Assembly (NCBI GenBank): GCA_021786385.1
Contig: JAJYNJ010000057.1
Location: 1-48,817, forward strand
DNA: 48,817 nt
Direction of reading: 5' to 3'
DNA from: Chloroflexota bacterium
Lineage (GTDB): Bacteria; Chloroflexota; Limnocylindria; Limnocylindrales; CSP1-4
Shown one piece after another: positions 15,008 to 23,197 of this stretch (its first letter is position 1; every line of letters starts with the position of its first letter). The notes below the pieces were generated by a model. The model saw only the letters and a program-made list of their open reading frames with translations, was not told the origin of the DNA and did no database searches. The position numbers and the translations under genes were made by a program.

Positions 15008-15439
15008 ATGACCAACGCAACGAGTTTCATCGAGCGCCTGGAGGGTGCAGGCCTGCGGGTGACCGACCAGCGCCGTGCCGTGGCGGCCCTCATCGCTGGC
15101 CACCCCGGCCACTTCACGGAAGCCGAACTCGAACGCGAGGTGCAGCGGTCCGGCAGCCGGATCGGTCGGGCGACGCTCTTCCGCGCCCTCGAACTCTTCG
15201 CGCAGCTCGGCGTCGTCGAGCGGCTCGACTTGCCCTCCGGCGAACATGCCTACGTCCGCTGCGAGCCGTCGCACCACCACCACGTGATCTGCCTGCGCTG
15301 CGGACGCACGGTCGAGGTCGAGGGGTGCGGCATGCCCGAACTGATCCGCGAGGTGGCCGCGCGCACGGGATTCCAGGTGGAGCGACACCGGCTCGAGTTG
15401 TACGGGATCTGCCCCACGTGCCGGGAGGAGATCGCATGA
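15008..15439 (+). CDS. Fur-family metal-responsive repressor (Zur-like)
   Basis: The 143-residue protein has the Fur winged helix (GLRVTDQRRAVAALI, RIGRATLFRALELF) and a C-terminal dimerisation domain. The domain holds a four-histidine run at residues 89-92 and structural zinc cysteines at 95, 98, 135 and 138. Its stop codon overlaps the start of the metal-binding lipoprotein gene (ATGA at 15436), so it heads a four-gene operon with a cluster A-I ABC importer. Zinc is the likeliest effector, given the histidine-rich ATPase downstream. Manganese or iron cannot be excluded. Confidence 0.92.
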   Translation: MTNATSFIERLEGAGLRVTDQRRAVAALIAGHPGHFTEAELEREVQRSGSRIGRATLFRALELFAQLGVVERLDLPSGEHAYVRCEPSHHHHVICLRCGRTVEVEGCGMPELIREVAARTGFQVERHRLELYGICPTCREEIA

Positions 15440-16383
15440 AACCGGATCGTCGGCGACGCGGGGCTCGCGTCGCGCTCATCGGCGCCATCGTGCTCGCCCT
15501 GGCGGCTGCCGGATGCTCGGCGGCGCCCGGCGGGGGATCGACCGGATCGACCGCTGCACCGGGCACCCAGGGCAACCGCGTCCTGGTCGTGACCACCAAC
15601 ACCGTCTTCGCCGACCTGGTGGCGCAGGTCGGCGGTGAGCGGGTCGAGTCGGTCAGCCTGGTGCCCAACGGCGGCGACGTGCACACGTACGACCCCCGGC
15701 CTTCGGACGCCGCCCGGCTATCGAAGGCCCGGCTCATCGTGATGAACGGGCTCGGCCTGGACGACTGGCTCACCAACCTCGTCTCCACCGCCGGCGCGGC
15801 CGCGCTGGTCGTCCGGCTCGGCGAGGGGCTACCGGACGTGCGCTATCTGAGCGGCGAGAACGGCGCCGCGAACCCGCACCTCTGGCTCAACGTGGCGAAC
15901 GCCGAGCGCTACGTGGCCCGCCTCGCCGACGCGCTCGCGCGGGTCGATGCGGCGGGCGCCCCCGGCTATCGGACCCGCGCAGCGGCCTACACCCGGCGAC
16001 TACAGGATCTGGACGCGTGGGTGCGCGCACAGATCGAGACGATCCCCGTGGATCAGCGGCGCCTGGTCTCGTTCCACGATGCCTTCCCGTACTTCGCCGA
16101 CGCGTACGGGCTACAGATCGTCGGCTCGGTGGTAGCAGCGCCGGGTCAGGACCCCGGAGCGGCGGATGTCGCCCATCTCGTCGACGCGATCCGCGCCGCC
16201 CATGTGCGCGCCGTCTTCGCCGAGCCGCAGTTCAACCCGGCGGTCGTCCAGGCCGTTGCCCGCGAAGCGGGGGTGCGCGTGGTGACCGACCTGTACGACG
16301 ACACCCTGGGGCCGCCGCCGGTGGACACGTACGAGGGGATGATCCGCTGGGACGTCGAGCGGGTCGTGGGGGCGTTGCGATGA
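15436..16383 (+). CDS. Zinc/manganese ABC transporter substrate-binding lipoprotein (ZnuA-like)
   Basis: The 315-residue protein begins with a signal peptide ending LAAAGC (Cys27 is the probable lipid anchor). The metal site of the cluster A-I family is recognisable: His83 in DVHTYDP, His148 in NPHLWL, His214 in SFHDAF and an Asp in the DLYDD segment near residue 290. The His-rich loop that many ZnuA proteins carry between strands is absent; instead the partner ATPase has histidine-rich tails. Start overlaps the regulator stop by four bases and its own stop overlaps the ATPase start. Confidence 0.92.
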   Translation: MKPDRRRRGARVALIGAIVLALAAAGCSAAPGGGSTGSTAAPGTQGNRVLVVTTNTVFADLVAQVGGERVESVSLVPNGGDVHTYDPRPSDAARLSKARLIVMNGLGLDDWLTNLVSTAGAAALVVRLGEGLPDVRYLSGENGAANPHLWLNVANAERYVARLADALARVDAAGAPGYRTRAAAYTRRLQDLDAWVRAQIETIPVDQRRLVSFHDAFPYFADAYGLQIVGSVVAAPGQDPGAADVAHLVDAIRAAHVRAVFAEPQFNPAVVQAVAREAGVRVVTDLYDDTLGPPPVDTYEGMIRWDVERVVGALR

Positions 16384-17291
16384 GCAGCCCGGACGGGAGC
16401 CGCGCGCCCGTCCACCGGCACGGCGACCACCCGCTGCATGAGAGCGGAGGCGCGCTCGATGCCACGCACGCGCACGCCCACGCCGACATCTGGCTGGCGG
16501 ACGTGTCGGCCGGATACGGCGAGCGGCCCGCGATCGAGCACGTCACCCTGGTCGTCGAGCCCGGCACGCTGCTCGCTGTGGTAGGACCGAACGGCGCGGG
16601 CAAAAGCACGCTGCTCAAGGTGATGGCCGGACTGATCGCACCCTGGTCGGGGCGGGTGGAGGTATTGGGGTCGCCGCCGGGCCGCGAGGCGCATCGCGTC
16701 GCCTACGTCCCGCAGGCCGAGCTCGTCGACTGGGAGTTCCCAGTCACCGTCGGCGACGTCGTGATGATGGGGCGCTACCCGCGACTCGGACTCGCGCGAC
16801 GGCCGGGCCCAGACGACCGGCGGGCCGTGGCCGCGGCGCTCGAGCGAGTCGGGATGGCGGAACACGCGAGGAGACAGATCGGGTCGCTGTCGGGCGGCCA
16901 GCGGCGACGTGTCTTCCTGGCCCGCGCGCTTGCCGCCGACCCGACTCTCTTCTTGCTCGACGAACCCGTGACGGGGATCGACGCCAGAACGCAGGAGGAT
17001 CTGATGGACATCCTCGAGGCGCTCGCGCACAGCGGGCGGAGCGTGGTCGCGACCACCCACGACCTCGCCGCGGCGGCGCAGCGCTTCCACCGAGTGGCGG
17101 CCATCAACCGCACGATGATCGCGGACGGTCCGGCGGCGCTGGTGCTCGACCCCGAGGTGCTGGCCCGGACCTACGGCGGGCACCTGCTGGTGCTGGGCGG
17201 CCAGACGGTCCTCCTCGACGACGCGCACCACCACGACCAGGCGGAGCCGGGCGAACAACACCACCACGTCGAGACGGAGCGCACGCGGTGA
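16380..17291 (+). CDS. Metal ABC transporter ATPase with histidine-rich tails (ZnuC-like)
   Basis: The 303-residue protein has Walker A GPNGAGKST (residues 69-77), a Q-loop in VPQAE, the LSGGQRRR signature and Walker B LFLLDEP. This is the standard layout of ZnuC/MntB ATPases. Unusual are seven histidines within the first 34 residues (HRHGDHPLH and THAHAHAD) and six in the last 25 (HHH twice), both outside the ATPase fold. These could bind zinc and sense or buffer cytoplasmic metal; this is inference. The start overlaps the previous stop (ATGA) and the end overlaps the permease start (GTGA). Confidence 0.93.
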   Translation: MSSPDGSRAPVHRHGDHPLHESGGALDATHAHAHADIWLADVSAGYGERPAIEHVTLVVEPGTLLAVVGPNGAGKSTLLKVMAGLIAPWSGRVEVLGSPPGREAHRVAYVPQAELVDWEFPVTVGDVVMMGRYPRLGLARRPGPDDRRAVAAALERVGMAEHARRQIGSLSGGQRRRVFLARALAADPTLFLLDEPVTGIDARTQEDLMDILEALAHSGRSVVATTHDLAAAAQRFHRVAAINRTMIADGPAALVLDPEVLARTYGGHLLVLGGQTVLLDDAHHHDQAEPGEQHHHVETERTR

Positions 17292-18154
17292 CACTGGAAC
17301 TCCCCTGGACGGACGTGGTCTTCGCGCCACTTGCGTACCCCTTCTTCGTGCGGGCACTCCTGGCCTCCGTGCTCGTCGGCACCGTCTGTGCCGTGGTCGG
17401 CACCTATGTGGTGCTGAAGGGGCTCGCGTTCATCGGCGACGCCATCAGTCACGCCGCGTTCCCTGGCGTCGTGGCCGCGTTCCTGCTCCACGGCCCGTTC
17501 TATCTCGGAGCCGGGATCGCGGCCGTCGCGACCGCGCTCGCGATCGGCTTCGTGAGCCGCCGCGCACGGATCCGCATGGACACGGTGGTCGGCGTGCTGT
17601 TCGCCGGGACGTTCGCGCTCGGCATCTTCCTGTTCAGCACGATCCACGGCTACGTGGCCGACCTGTTCGGGTTCCTCTTCGGCAACGTGCTGGCGATCTC
17701 CCTGGCCGACCTGGTTGGCCTCTCGCTCCTCGGCGGGTTCGTCCTGGGGTGCATCGCGCTGCTCTGGAAGGAGCTGCTCTACAGCACGTTCGATCCGCTC
17801 GGGGCGGGCGCCTCCGGCCTGCCCGTGGCGCCCCTCGAGTACCTCTTCCTGGCCTTCGTAGCGCTGACGATCGTGGTCAGTCTGCAGGCCGTGGGGATCA
17901 TCCTGGTGGTGGCGATGCTGGTCACCCCCGCGGCCACGGCGCAGCTGCTCACCGTCCGGTTCGCGGTCATGATGCGGTTCGCGGTCCTGGTGGGGATCGG
18001 GGCCGCCGTGGTCGGCCTCTACCTCAGCTACTGGCTCGACGTGGCCAGTGGTGCCACAATCGTGCTGGTCGAGACGGCGGCGTTCCTGCTGGCGCTCGTC
18101 CTGGGGCCGCGCTCGGGTCTGCGCCGCCGGCGGGGTGTCGCGGTGGCCGGCTGA
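17288..18154 (+). CDS. Metal ABC transporter permease (ZnuB/MntC family)
   Basis: The 288-residue membrane protein has about eight helices and the family features VGTYVVLKGLAFIGDAISHAAFPG near residues 36-60 and ISLADL in the middle. It is the channel for the lipoprotein and ATPase encoded just upstream. Start is GTG at 17288, overlapping the ATPase stop. It ends at a hairpin shared with the converging microcompartment operon. Confidence 0.93.
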   Translation: MTLELPWTDVVFAPLAYPFFVRALLASVLVGTVCAVVGTYVVLKGLAFIGDAISHAAFPGVVAAFLLHGPFYLGAGIAAVATALAIGFVSRRARIRMDTVVGVLFAGTFALGIFLFSTIHGYVADLFGFLFGNVLAISLADLVGLSLLGGFVLGCIALLWKELLYSTFDPLGAGASGLPVAPLEYLFLAFVALTIVVSLQAVGIILVVAMLVTPAATAQLLTVRFAVMMRFAVLVGIGAAVVGLYLSYWLDVASGATIVLVETAAFLLALVLGPRSGLRRRRGVAVAG

Positions 18155-18205
18155 CGCGAACGGGCACGGGTCGTTCGGCGAGCGCAGCGCCGGTGCGCGT
18201 CAGCC
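18149..18205. terminator. Hairpin between the metal importer operon and the microcompartment operon
   Basis: GGCTGACGCG (18149-18158) pairs perfectly with CGCGTCAGCC (18196-18205) across 37 bases. Both flanking stop codons (permease at 18152-18154, BMC-P at 18200-18202) fall inside the stem, so it may terminate both convergent operons. No T-run is seen. Confidence 0.4.
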
Positions 18206-18472
18206 CGGCCGCGTGATCGCGTCGATGATCCCGACGACCAGCGTGCGGATCGGGGCCGGGGTGACGCCCACGATCTGGCGGGCCGAGTTCCCTTCGTCGA
18301 GCAACAGGACCGTCTCGCCCGCCCCAGCGCCGACCGTGTCGACCGCGATCAGGTAGCCGCCCGCGGGTGCGCCGTCGGGTTCCAGCAGGTCGCAGAGGAG
18401 GAGCCGCCGGCCGTCGAAGACCGGCGCGTTGATCGTGGAGACGACGGTGCCGACGACCCGGCCGATCTTCAC
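18200..18472 (-). CDS. BMC-P shell pentamer (EutN/CcmL family), last gene of the operon
   Basis: The 90-residue protein begins MKIGRVVGTVVSTINAP. It contains the EutN/CcmL beta-barrel pattern: LLLCDLLEPDG, then YLIAVDTVGAGAGETVLLLDEGNSAR, then a hydrophobic C-terminal strand VVGIIDAI. Pentamers of this family cap the vertices of microcompartment shells. Its start overlaps the end of the preceding BMC-P gene by four bases. It is one of three different BMC-P genes in the locus. Confidence 0.95.
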   Translation of the reverse strand: MKIGRVVGTVVSTINAPVFDGRRLLLCDLLEPDGAPAGGYLIAVDTVGAGAGETVLLLDEGNSARQIVGVTPAPIRTLVVGIIDAITRPG

Positions 18473-18756
18473 GCCGCGCCTCCGTGCCCGAGCGGTTCCA
18501 CGGTATCGACGATGCCCACGATCGCATGATCGACCGGCACGAACGGCTCGGGCAGCGCCTGGGCCGCCTCGCGCGCCGCGACGAAGTAGACGAGCTCGCC
18601 CGGCCCCGCCATGTGCACCGCGTCGGCCGCCACCAGCGGTTGGCCGCTCGGCTGCTGCGCGCGATCGAGCGGCTGGATGATCAGGAGCTTGATCCCCTCG
18701 AGGCCGGGCGACTTGACGGTCGCCACGACGGTGCCGATCACGCGCGCGAGCTGCAT
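18469..18756 (-). CDS. BMC-P shell pentamer (EutN/CcmL family)
   Basis: The 95-residue EutN/CcmL protein starts MQLARVIGTVVATVK and ends with DHAIVGIVDTVE. The middle loop is longer and more divergent than in its two siblings (AAREAAQALPEPFVP replaces the usual GxSAR turn), so it is not a simple duplicate. It lies between BMC-T and another BMC-P gene with a 6-base gap and a 4-base overlap. Confidence 0.93.
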   Translation of the reverse strand: MQLARVIGTVVATVKSPGLEGIKLLIIQPLDRAQQPSGQPLVAADAVHMAGPGELVYFVAAREAAQALPEPFVPVDHAIVGIVDTVEPLGHGGAA

Positions 18757-18762
18757 GCCGGC

Positions 18763-19455
18763 TCAGGCCCCCTTCCCCGGCTCGCGCGAGCTTGCCGGCC
18801 CCGCGGCGCCCGCACCGCCGCTCGGCGCCGCCTCCGACCCGGCCAGCCGGCGCACGCGCTCGCGGAAGCGCCCGTCCGCCTCGAGGTTCTCGCGCATCTC
18901 GCCGTGCAGCTGGGCGATCACCCGCTGCACCGTGCCGCTCGTCGTCGCGATCCGCGCCGTGCCGATCTCCAGCGCGGCCTCCACCTCCGCCACCGGGCCG
19001 TCGAAGAGCAGGTACCCCTTGCCGCCCAGGCCGTCGGCGAGGCGCAGCTCGAGCAGGCGCACGCGCGCGCCCTTCACCCCGGCGTCGGCGGCATCGATGA
19101 TCGACGCCACCGTGGGCGTCTCGATGACGCCGAGCGCCTCCCCCGTCCCGGTGCGGCGCCGCCCGCCGATCGCGGCGGTCACGTCGGGATGGACGTTGGG
19201 CAGGAAGACCTCGTCGAGCAGCGCGCCCGCGCCGGCCGCGCGGCCGGCGGCCATCGCCTCCTCGACGTCGGCCACCGCGCCGCCGACGAGCACGAGGTAC
19301 TTGCCGGGGTGCACCGTCCCGGCGCGGAGCACCTCGATCGGAGCGCGCTTCGCCATCGCGTCGCCGGCCGCGATGCCGACCGCGATCGAGTCGAACTCGA
19401 GGAGCCCAAGCGCGGGCTGCACGGCGGCCGCCGGATCCGGATCGGGGCGAGCCAT
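18763..19455 (-). CDS. BMC-T tandem-domain shell trimer
   Basis: The 230-residue protein contains two fused BMC folds. The first starts ALGLLEFDSIAVGIAAGDAMAKRAP and the second ALGVIETPTVASIIDAADAGVKGA. Each has the following strand with a glycine-rich pore turn (HPGKYLVLVGG and GGKGYLLFDG). The C-terminus is an Ala/Gly/Glu-rich tail. It resembles single-layer BMC-T1-type proteins such as those of the Haliangium shell. It follows the aldehyde dehydrogenase gene by one base and is surely co-translated with it. Confidence 0.95.
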   Translation of the reverse strand: MARPDPDPAAAVQPALGLLEFDSIAVGIAAGDAMAKRAPIEVLRAGTVHPGKYLVLVGGAVADVEEAMAAGRAAGAGALLDEVFLPNVHPDVTAAIGGRRRTGTGEALGVIETPTVASIIDAADAGVKGARVRLLELRLADGLGGKGYLLFDGPVAEVEAALEIGTARIATTSGTVQRVIAQLHGEMRENLEADGRFRERVRRLAGSEAAPSGGAGAAGPASSREPGKGA

Positions 19456-19456
19456 C

Positions 19457-20923
19457 TCAGACGATCCGCAGCGAGCCGACGACGGTGATGCGGCGCTCGC
19501 GCGAGAAGGTGCGCGGTCGCGTCAACCCATCGCCCGTCGGCGTCGCGATCGAGAACGAGCTGAAGCCCTCGCCGCCCTCGCCGAGCCCCGCGAAGTTCGG
19601 GCCGTTGGCGACGAAGATGCTGCAGTTGAGCGCCCGCGCCATGCGCGTGATCGTCTCGACGTTCGTGGAATGGATCGAGGCAGTGTGGCGGAAGCCGTGC
19701 TCGGCGCGCACCGCGAGCTCGATCGCCTGGTCGACCGTGCCGACCCGCACGATCGGCAGGACCGGCAGCATCTGCTCGGTCCAGACCAGGCTGTGGTCGC
19801 GGGAGACCTCGGCGATCGCCAGGCGCACGTCGCGATCCACGGAGACGCCGATCTCGGCGAGGATCTTCGCCGCGTCCTGTCCGATCCAGCGCGGGTTGAT
19901 GACGCCGTGCTTGCCGGGCGCGCCAAGCTCCGTGAAGATAACCCGTTCGAGCCGGCGCAGCTCGTGCTCCTTGAGCAGGTAGGCGCCGTGCTGCGTCATG
20001 GCCCGCACGAGCCGATCGGCGACCGAGTCGACGACGATCACCTCTTTCTCGTCGGTGCAGACGAGGTTGTTGTCGAAGGAGGCGCCGCGCACGATGTCGC
20101 GTGCGGCCCGTTCGACGTCCGCGGTCTGGTCGACGACCACCGGCGGGTTGCCGGGGCCGGCGGCGACCGCGCGCTTGTCGGTCTTCAACGCCTCGCGCAC
20201 CACGCCCGGGCCGCCCGTGACGAGCAGCAGCCGCACCTCGGGGTGGTTCATCAGGGCCCGCGCGCTCTCGATGGTCGGCTCGGCGACCGCGGTGACGAGA
20301 TCGGCCGGTCCGCCCGCGGCGACGATCGCGCGGTTGATGAGCCGGACCGCCTCGGCCGAGCAGCGCTTCGCGTTGGGGTGCACGTTGAAGACGACCGCGT
20401 TGCCCGCCGAGACGATGCTGATCGTGTTGTTGATGACGGTGGAGGTCGGGTTGGTGACCGGTGTGATCGCCGCGACCACGCCGAACGGGGCGAACTCGGT
20501 CACCATCATCCCCTGGTCGCCCGTGACCGCCTCGACCTCGAGGTCCTCGGGGCCCGGCGCCTTGGTCGTGACGACGCGGTTCTTGACGATCTTGTCCTCG
20601 ACGCGGCCGATCTTCGTCTCCTGGTGGGCGAGCAGCGCCAGCCGCTCCCCGGCGTCGAGCATGGCGCGCCGCACCGACTCGATGATCGCGTAGCGGCGAT
20701 CGAGCCCCATCGTGCGGTACGTGCGGAACGCCCGGCCGGCCGCCGCCACCGCGTCGTCCACGGAGGCGTGGATCCCATCGCCGAGAGCGGTCGCCGCGGC
20801 CACCTCGGCCGCGGCGCGCATCGCGGCCGCCGGCCGAGCGTCGCCCGCCTCGGCCATACGGCGTCGCACGCGCTCGATGATCGCCTGGATCTCCGCTTCG
20901 CTCAGTCCGCCCGGTTCGCTCAT
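19457..20923 (-). CDS. CoA-acylating aldehyde dehydrogenase, microcompartment cargo (EutE/PduP-like)
   Basis: The 488-residue enzyme should convert acetaldehyde (or a similar aldehyde), NAD+ and CoA to acyl-CoA. Catalytic Cys289 lies in SFDNNLVCTDEKEV, a motif shared by EutE and PduP and not by hydrolytic aldehyde dehydrogenases. ITPVTNPTSTVINNT is the typical Rossmann-side segment. Residues 7-25 form an extra amphipathic helix (LSEAEIQAIIERVRRRM) followed by an Ala-rich linker, the hallmark of an encapsulation peptide. It lies inside the shell-gene cluster. With the DeoC-type aldolase in the same operon, acetaldehyde is the likely substrate. Confidence 0.95.
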   Translation of the reverse strand: MSEPGGLSEAEIQAIIERVRRRMAEAGDARPAAAMRAAAEVAAATALGDGIHASVDDAVAAAGRAFRTYRTMGLDRRYAIIESVRRAMLDAGERLALLAHQETKIGRVEDKIVKNRVVTTKAPGPEDLEVEAVTGDQGMMVTEFAPFGVVAAITPVTNPTSTVINNTISIVSAGNAVVFNVHPNAKRCSAEAVRLINRAIVAAGGPADLVTAVAEPTIESARALMNHPEVRLLLVTGGPGVVREALKTDKRAVAAGPGNPPVVVDQTADVERAARDIVRGASFDNNLVCTDEKEVIVVDSVADRLVRAMTQHGAYLLKEHELRRLERVIFTELGAPGKHGVINPRWIGQDAAKILAEIGVSVDRDVRLAIAEVSRDHSLVWTEQMLPVLPIVRVGTVDQAIELAVRAEHGFRHTASIHSTNVETITRMARALNCSIFVANGPNFAGLGEGGEGFSSFSIATPTGDGLTRPRTFSRERRITVVGSLRIV

Positions 20924-20987
20924 CGCTCCGCACTCACTCGGGCGCGTACCTGCCCGCGGCCTGGGGCGCGGCGGGCAGGCAGGCGCC

Positions 20988-21275
20988 TCACTTGTGGTAG
21001 ACCTCGCGCCCGCCGACCTCCCAGGTGTCCACGATGGCCATGATCACCGCGTCGCAGGGCCGATCGCGCGTCACCTCGGTCTGCCGGGCGGAGCTGCCCG
21101 TGGCATAGAGGACGACCTCGCCCACCCCGGCCCCCACCGCGTCGACGGCGACGACATAGCCGCCGCCAGGGTGGTTCTCGGTGTCGAGCTGGCGCACGAC
21201 CAGGAGCTTCCAGCCCTCCATCAGCGGCTCTTTGCGGCTGGCGACCACCGTCCCGGCCACACGACCCAACAGCAT
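20988..21275 (-). CDS. BMC-P shell pentamer (EutN/CcmL family)
   Basis: The 95-residue protein starts [17 protein letters not shown]. It carries [31 protein letters not shown], a close match to the EutN/CcmL core, and ends with [11 protein letters not shown] strong GGAGGAG site precedes the ATG at 21275. It lies between the BMC-H and aldehyde dehydrogenase genes and is the most canonical of the three pentamer genes. Confidence 0.95.
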   Translation of the reverse strand: MLLGRVAGTVVASRKEPLMEGWKLLVVRQLDTENHPGGGYVVAVDAVGAGVGEVVLYATGSSARQTEVTRDRPCDAVIMAIVDTWEVGGREVYHK

Positions 21276-21361
21276 CCGCGCTCCTCCGTCCAGCGGCCTC
21301 TCCGGCCGCCGGCGCCCGGGGACCCGGCACGCCGGGGCCTGGGCGCCGGTCGCTCAGGGCC

Positions 21362-21670
21362 CTAGCCTTCGCCGATCTCGGCCTTGGCCTGCTCGGTGCG
21401 CCCCAGCGGCAGCACGAGGTCGACGTTGACGTGCGGCCGCGCGATCACGTGGCTGGCCACCACTTCGCCCACGTTCTGGGCATTGCGCACGCCGGCTTCG
21501 ACCGCCGCTTTCACCGCGGCGACGTCGCCACGCACGATCGCCGTCACGTAGCCGCCACCGGTCTTCTCGTAGCTCACGAGCTCGACCTTGGCGGCCTTCA
21601 CCATCGCGTCGGCTGCCTCGACCATCGCCGCGAACCCGCGGGCCTCGATCATCCCAAGTGCTTCAGCCAT
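21362..21670 (-). CDS. BMC-H shell hexamer
   Basis: The 102-residue protein begins [23 protein letters not shown]. It has the standard single-BMC fold, with the pore loop KTGGG at residues 36-40, the edge motif [15 protein letters not shown] and a short acidic C-terminus. Start is ATG at 21670 with GGAGAGG upstream; the longer open frame before it has no homology. Hexamers of this type tile the facets of the shell. It is the only BMC-H gene in the window. Confidence 0.96.
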   Translation of the reverse strand: MAEALGMIEARGFAAMVEAADAMVKAAKVELVSYEKTGGGYVTAIVRGDVAAVKAAVEAGVRNAQNVGEVVASHVIARPHVNVDLVLPLGRTEQAKAEIGEG

Positions 21671-21708
21671 CGATCCTCTCCTGTCCGCTCCCCGCCGCTC
21701 CGACGGGG

Positions 21709-22338
21709 CTATGCCGTTGCCGCACGTCCGGTGAGCCCCTCGACCGCCGCGAGGGCGGCCCGCCAACCGACGTCGATGTCCCGTTCCTCACCGCCCAGAT
21801 AGACGCGGCCCATCGAGCCGAACGCGCGCACCTCGAGGATGTTGATCCGCGCCGCCTTCTCGGCCTCGTTGGCCGCGAGGGCCGCGTACGCCGCGGGCTC
21901 GAGCTCGAGCACGTAGAGCGTCTGGCCCGCGAGGAGCATCTCCCCGTGGCGCGTGCGGTTGATGAGCTGCGCCTGGTGGTCGTCGATGCGGCGGATGATC
22001 TGGCTCGAGAGGACCCGCGGCTTGATGCGGTCTGCTTCCTGCAGCCCCACGGCCTGCAGGATCGCCGCCCCCGCCGCGCGGACCTCCGCCTGCGAGGGCG
22101 CGTGCACCTCGAGCAGGCCGTAGTAGCGCTCGATGATCTGCATCCCGGGCTTCACCGCGGTCGCCTTGAGCGCGACGTCGGTGAGGCGGTTGATCTCGAT
22201 GCCAGGCGAGACCTCGACGTAGAGGGAGGCGTCGCCTGCGAGCGGCAGGAAGCCCTGCGCGACGGTCCCCAGGAACGCCGCGTACTGCGCCTGGAGGCTG
22301 TCGAGAAAGACGTAGGCGCGAAGGTCAATCGTGCTCAC
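21709..22338 (-). CDS. BMC-T shell trimer of the stacking (CsoS1D/double-layer) type
   Basis: The 209-residue protein is recognised from its closeness to the divergent Haliangium-type tandem BMC proteins that begin with an LRxYxFLDxLQ motif. It has [19 protein letters not shown] in the first domain, an [12 protein letters not shown] pore-side segment, and [19 protein letters not shown] in the second. Members of this group form two stacked trimers with gated pores for larger metabolites. It starts with GTG at 22338, inside the end of deoC (14-base overlap), so translation is coupled to the aldolase. Confidence 0.85.
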   Translation of the reverse strand: MSTIDLRAYVFLDSLQAQYAAFLGTVAQGFLPLAGDASLYVEVSPGIEINRLTDVALKATAVKPGMQIIERYYGLLEVHAPSQAEVRAAGAAILQAVGLQEADRIKPRVLSSQIIRRIDDHQAQLINRTRHGEMLLAGQTLYVLELEPAAYAALAANEAEKAARINILEVRAFGSMGRVYLGGEERDIDVGWRAALAAVEGLTGRAATA

Positions 22339-23197
22339 CGGCCTGGCGCTCCCCTCCTGTCACGATCCTGACACCGGCAGACGCCCCGATGCGGGTCGCG
22401 CCCGCGGCGATCATCTCCCGCACGTCCTCGGCCGTGCGGATCCCTCCGGCGGCCTTGACGCCCATCGTCGGCCCCACCGTCTCGCGCATCAGCGCCACAT
22501 CGAAGACGGTGGCGCCGCCCGAGGCAAACCCGGTGGACGTCTTCACGTAGTCGGCGCGCGCGCGCTGCGCGAGGCGGGACGCGATCACCTTCTCCTCGTC
22601 GGTCAAGAGGGCCGCTTCGATGATCACCTTGTTGATCGCGCCCGCCTCGTGGCAGGCGTCCGAGACCCGCGCGATGTCCTGGCGCACCAGCTCGCGCATG
22701 CCGCTCTTGAGGGCGCCGATGTTGATCACCATGTCGATCTCGCGGGCGCCGTCGCGCAGGGCCCGGCGCGCCTCGGCCGCCTTGATGTCGCTCGTCGTCG
22801 CCCCGAACGGGAAGGCGATCACGGAGGCCACGGCGACCGGGGTGCCGCGCAGCTGCTCGGCCGCGCGGCGCACCCACGTGGGGTTGATGCAGACCGCGGC
22901 GAAGCCGTACTCCTTGGCCTCGCTGCAGAGCCGGTCGATCTCCGCGGCGGTCGCATCCGGCCGCAGCAGGGTATGGTCGATGTAGCGCGCGAGGTCGCGC
23001 GGGACGTCCGCGCCGTTGCCCTGGTAGGTGATGCGGGACGCGCCGCCCGCCACCACGCTGCGCACCTTGTCCGGGCAATGCGCCGCGCACGAGCCCAGGC
23101 AGTCCCGGCAGCCGTCTCCCGAGGTCCCCGCCAGCGCGCCCAGCACCTCCCGGGTGATCGTCTCGATCAGTTCGTTGCGCGCGTCGCCGTCGCTCAT
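22325..23197 (-). CDS. deoC: Deoxyribose-phosphate aldolase, microcompartment cargo with Cys-rich leader
   Basis: The 290-residue protein cleaves 2-deoxyribose-5-phosphate to acetaldehyde and glyceraldehyde-3-phosphate. The class I aldolase site is intact: the Schiff-base lysine in DYVKTSTGF, the proton-relay lysine in [10 protein letters not shown] and the aspartate in [11 protein letters not shown]. Before the barrel (from about residue 65) come two additions. Residues 5-23 are an amphipathic helix ([19 protein letters not shown]) like an encapsulation peptide. Then Cys30, Cys33, Cys37 and Cys41 form a C-x2-C-x3-C-x3-C cluster that could bind metal or an Fe-S centre. Its ATG overlaps the RpiB-like stop (ATGA). 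Confidence 0.95.
   Translation of the reverse strand: MSDGDARNELIETITREVLGALAGTSGDGCRDCLGSCAAHCPDKVRSVVAGGASRITYQGNGADVPRDLARYIDHTLLRPDATAAEIDRLCSEAKEYGFAAVCINPTWVRRAAEQLRGTPVAVASVIAFPFGATTSDIKAAEARRALRDGAREIDMVINIGALKSGMRELVRQDIARVSDACHEAGAINKVIIEAALLTDEEKVIASRLAQRARADYVKTSTGFASGGATVFDVALMRETVGPTMGVKAAGGIRTAEDVREMIAAGATRIGASAGVRIVTGGERQAGEHD

Noticed and set aside
19179-20933. A 584-codon minus-strand frame overlapping the aldehyde dehydrogenase and BMC-T genes
   Set aside because: It is a +1 shadow of the real frames, mostly Arg/Gly repeats; EutE-type and BMC motifs are only in the annotated frames.
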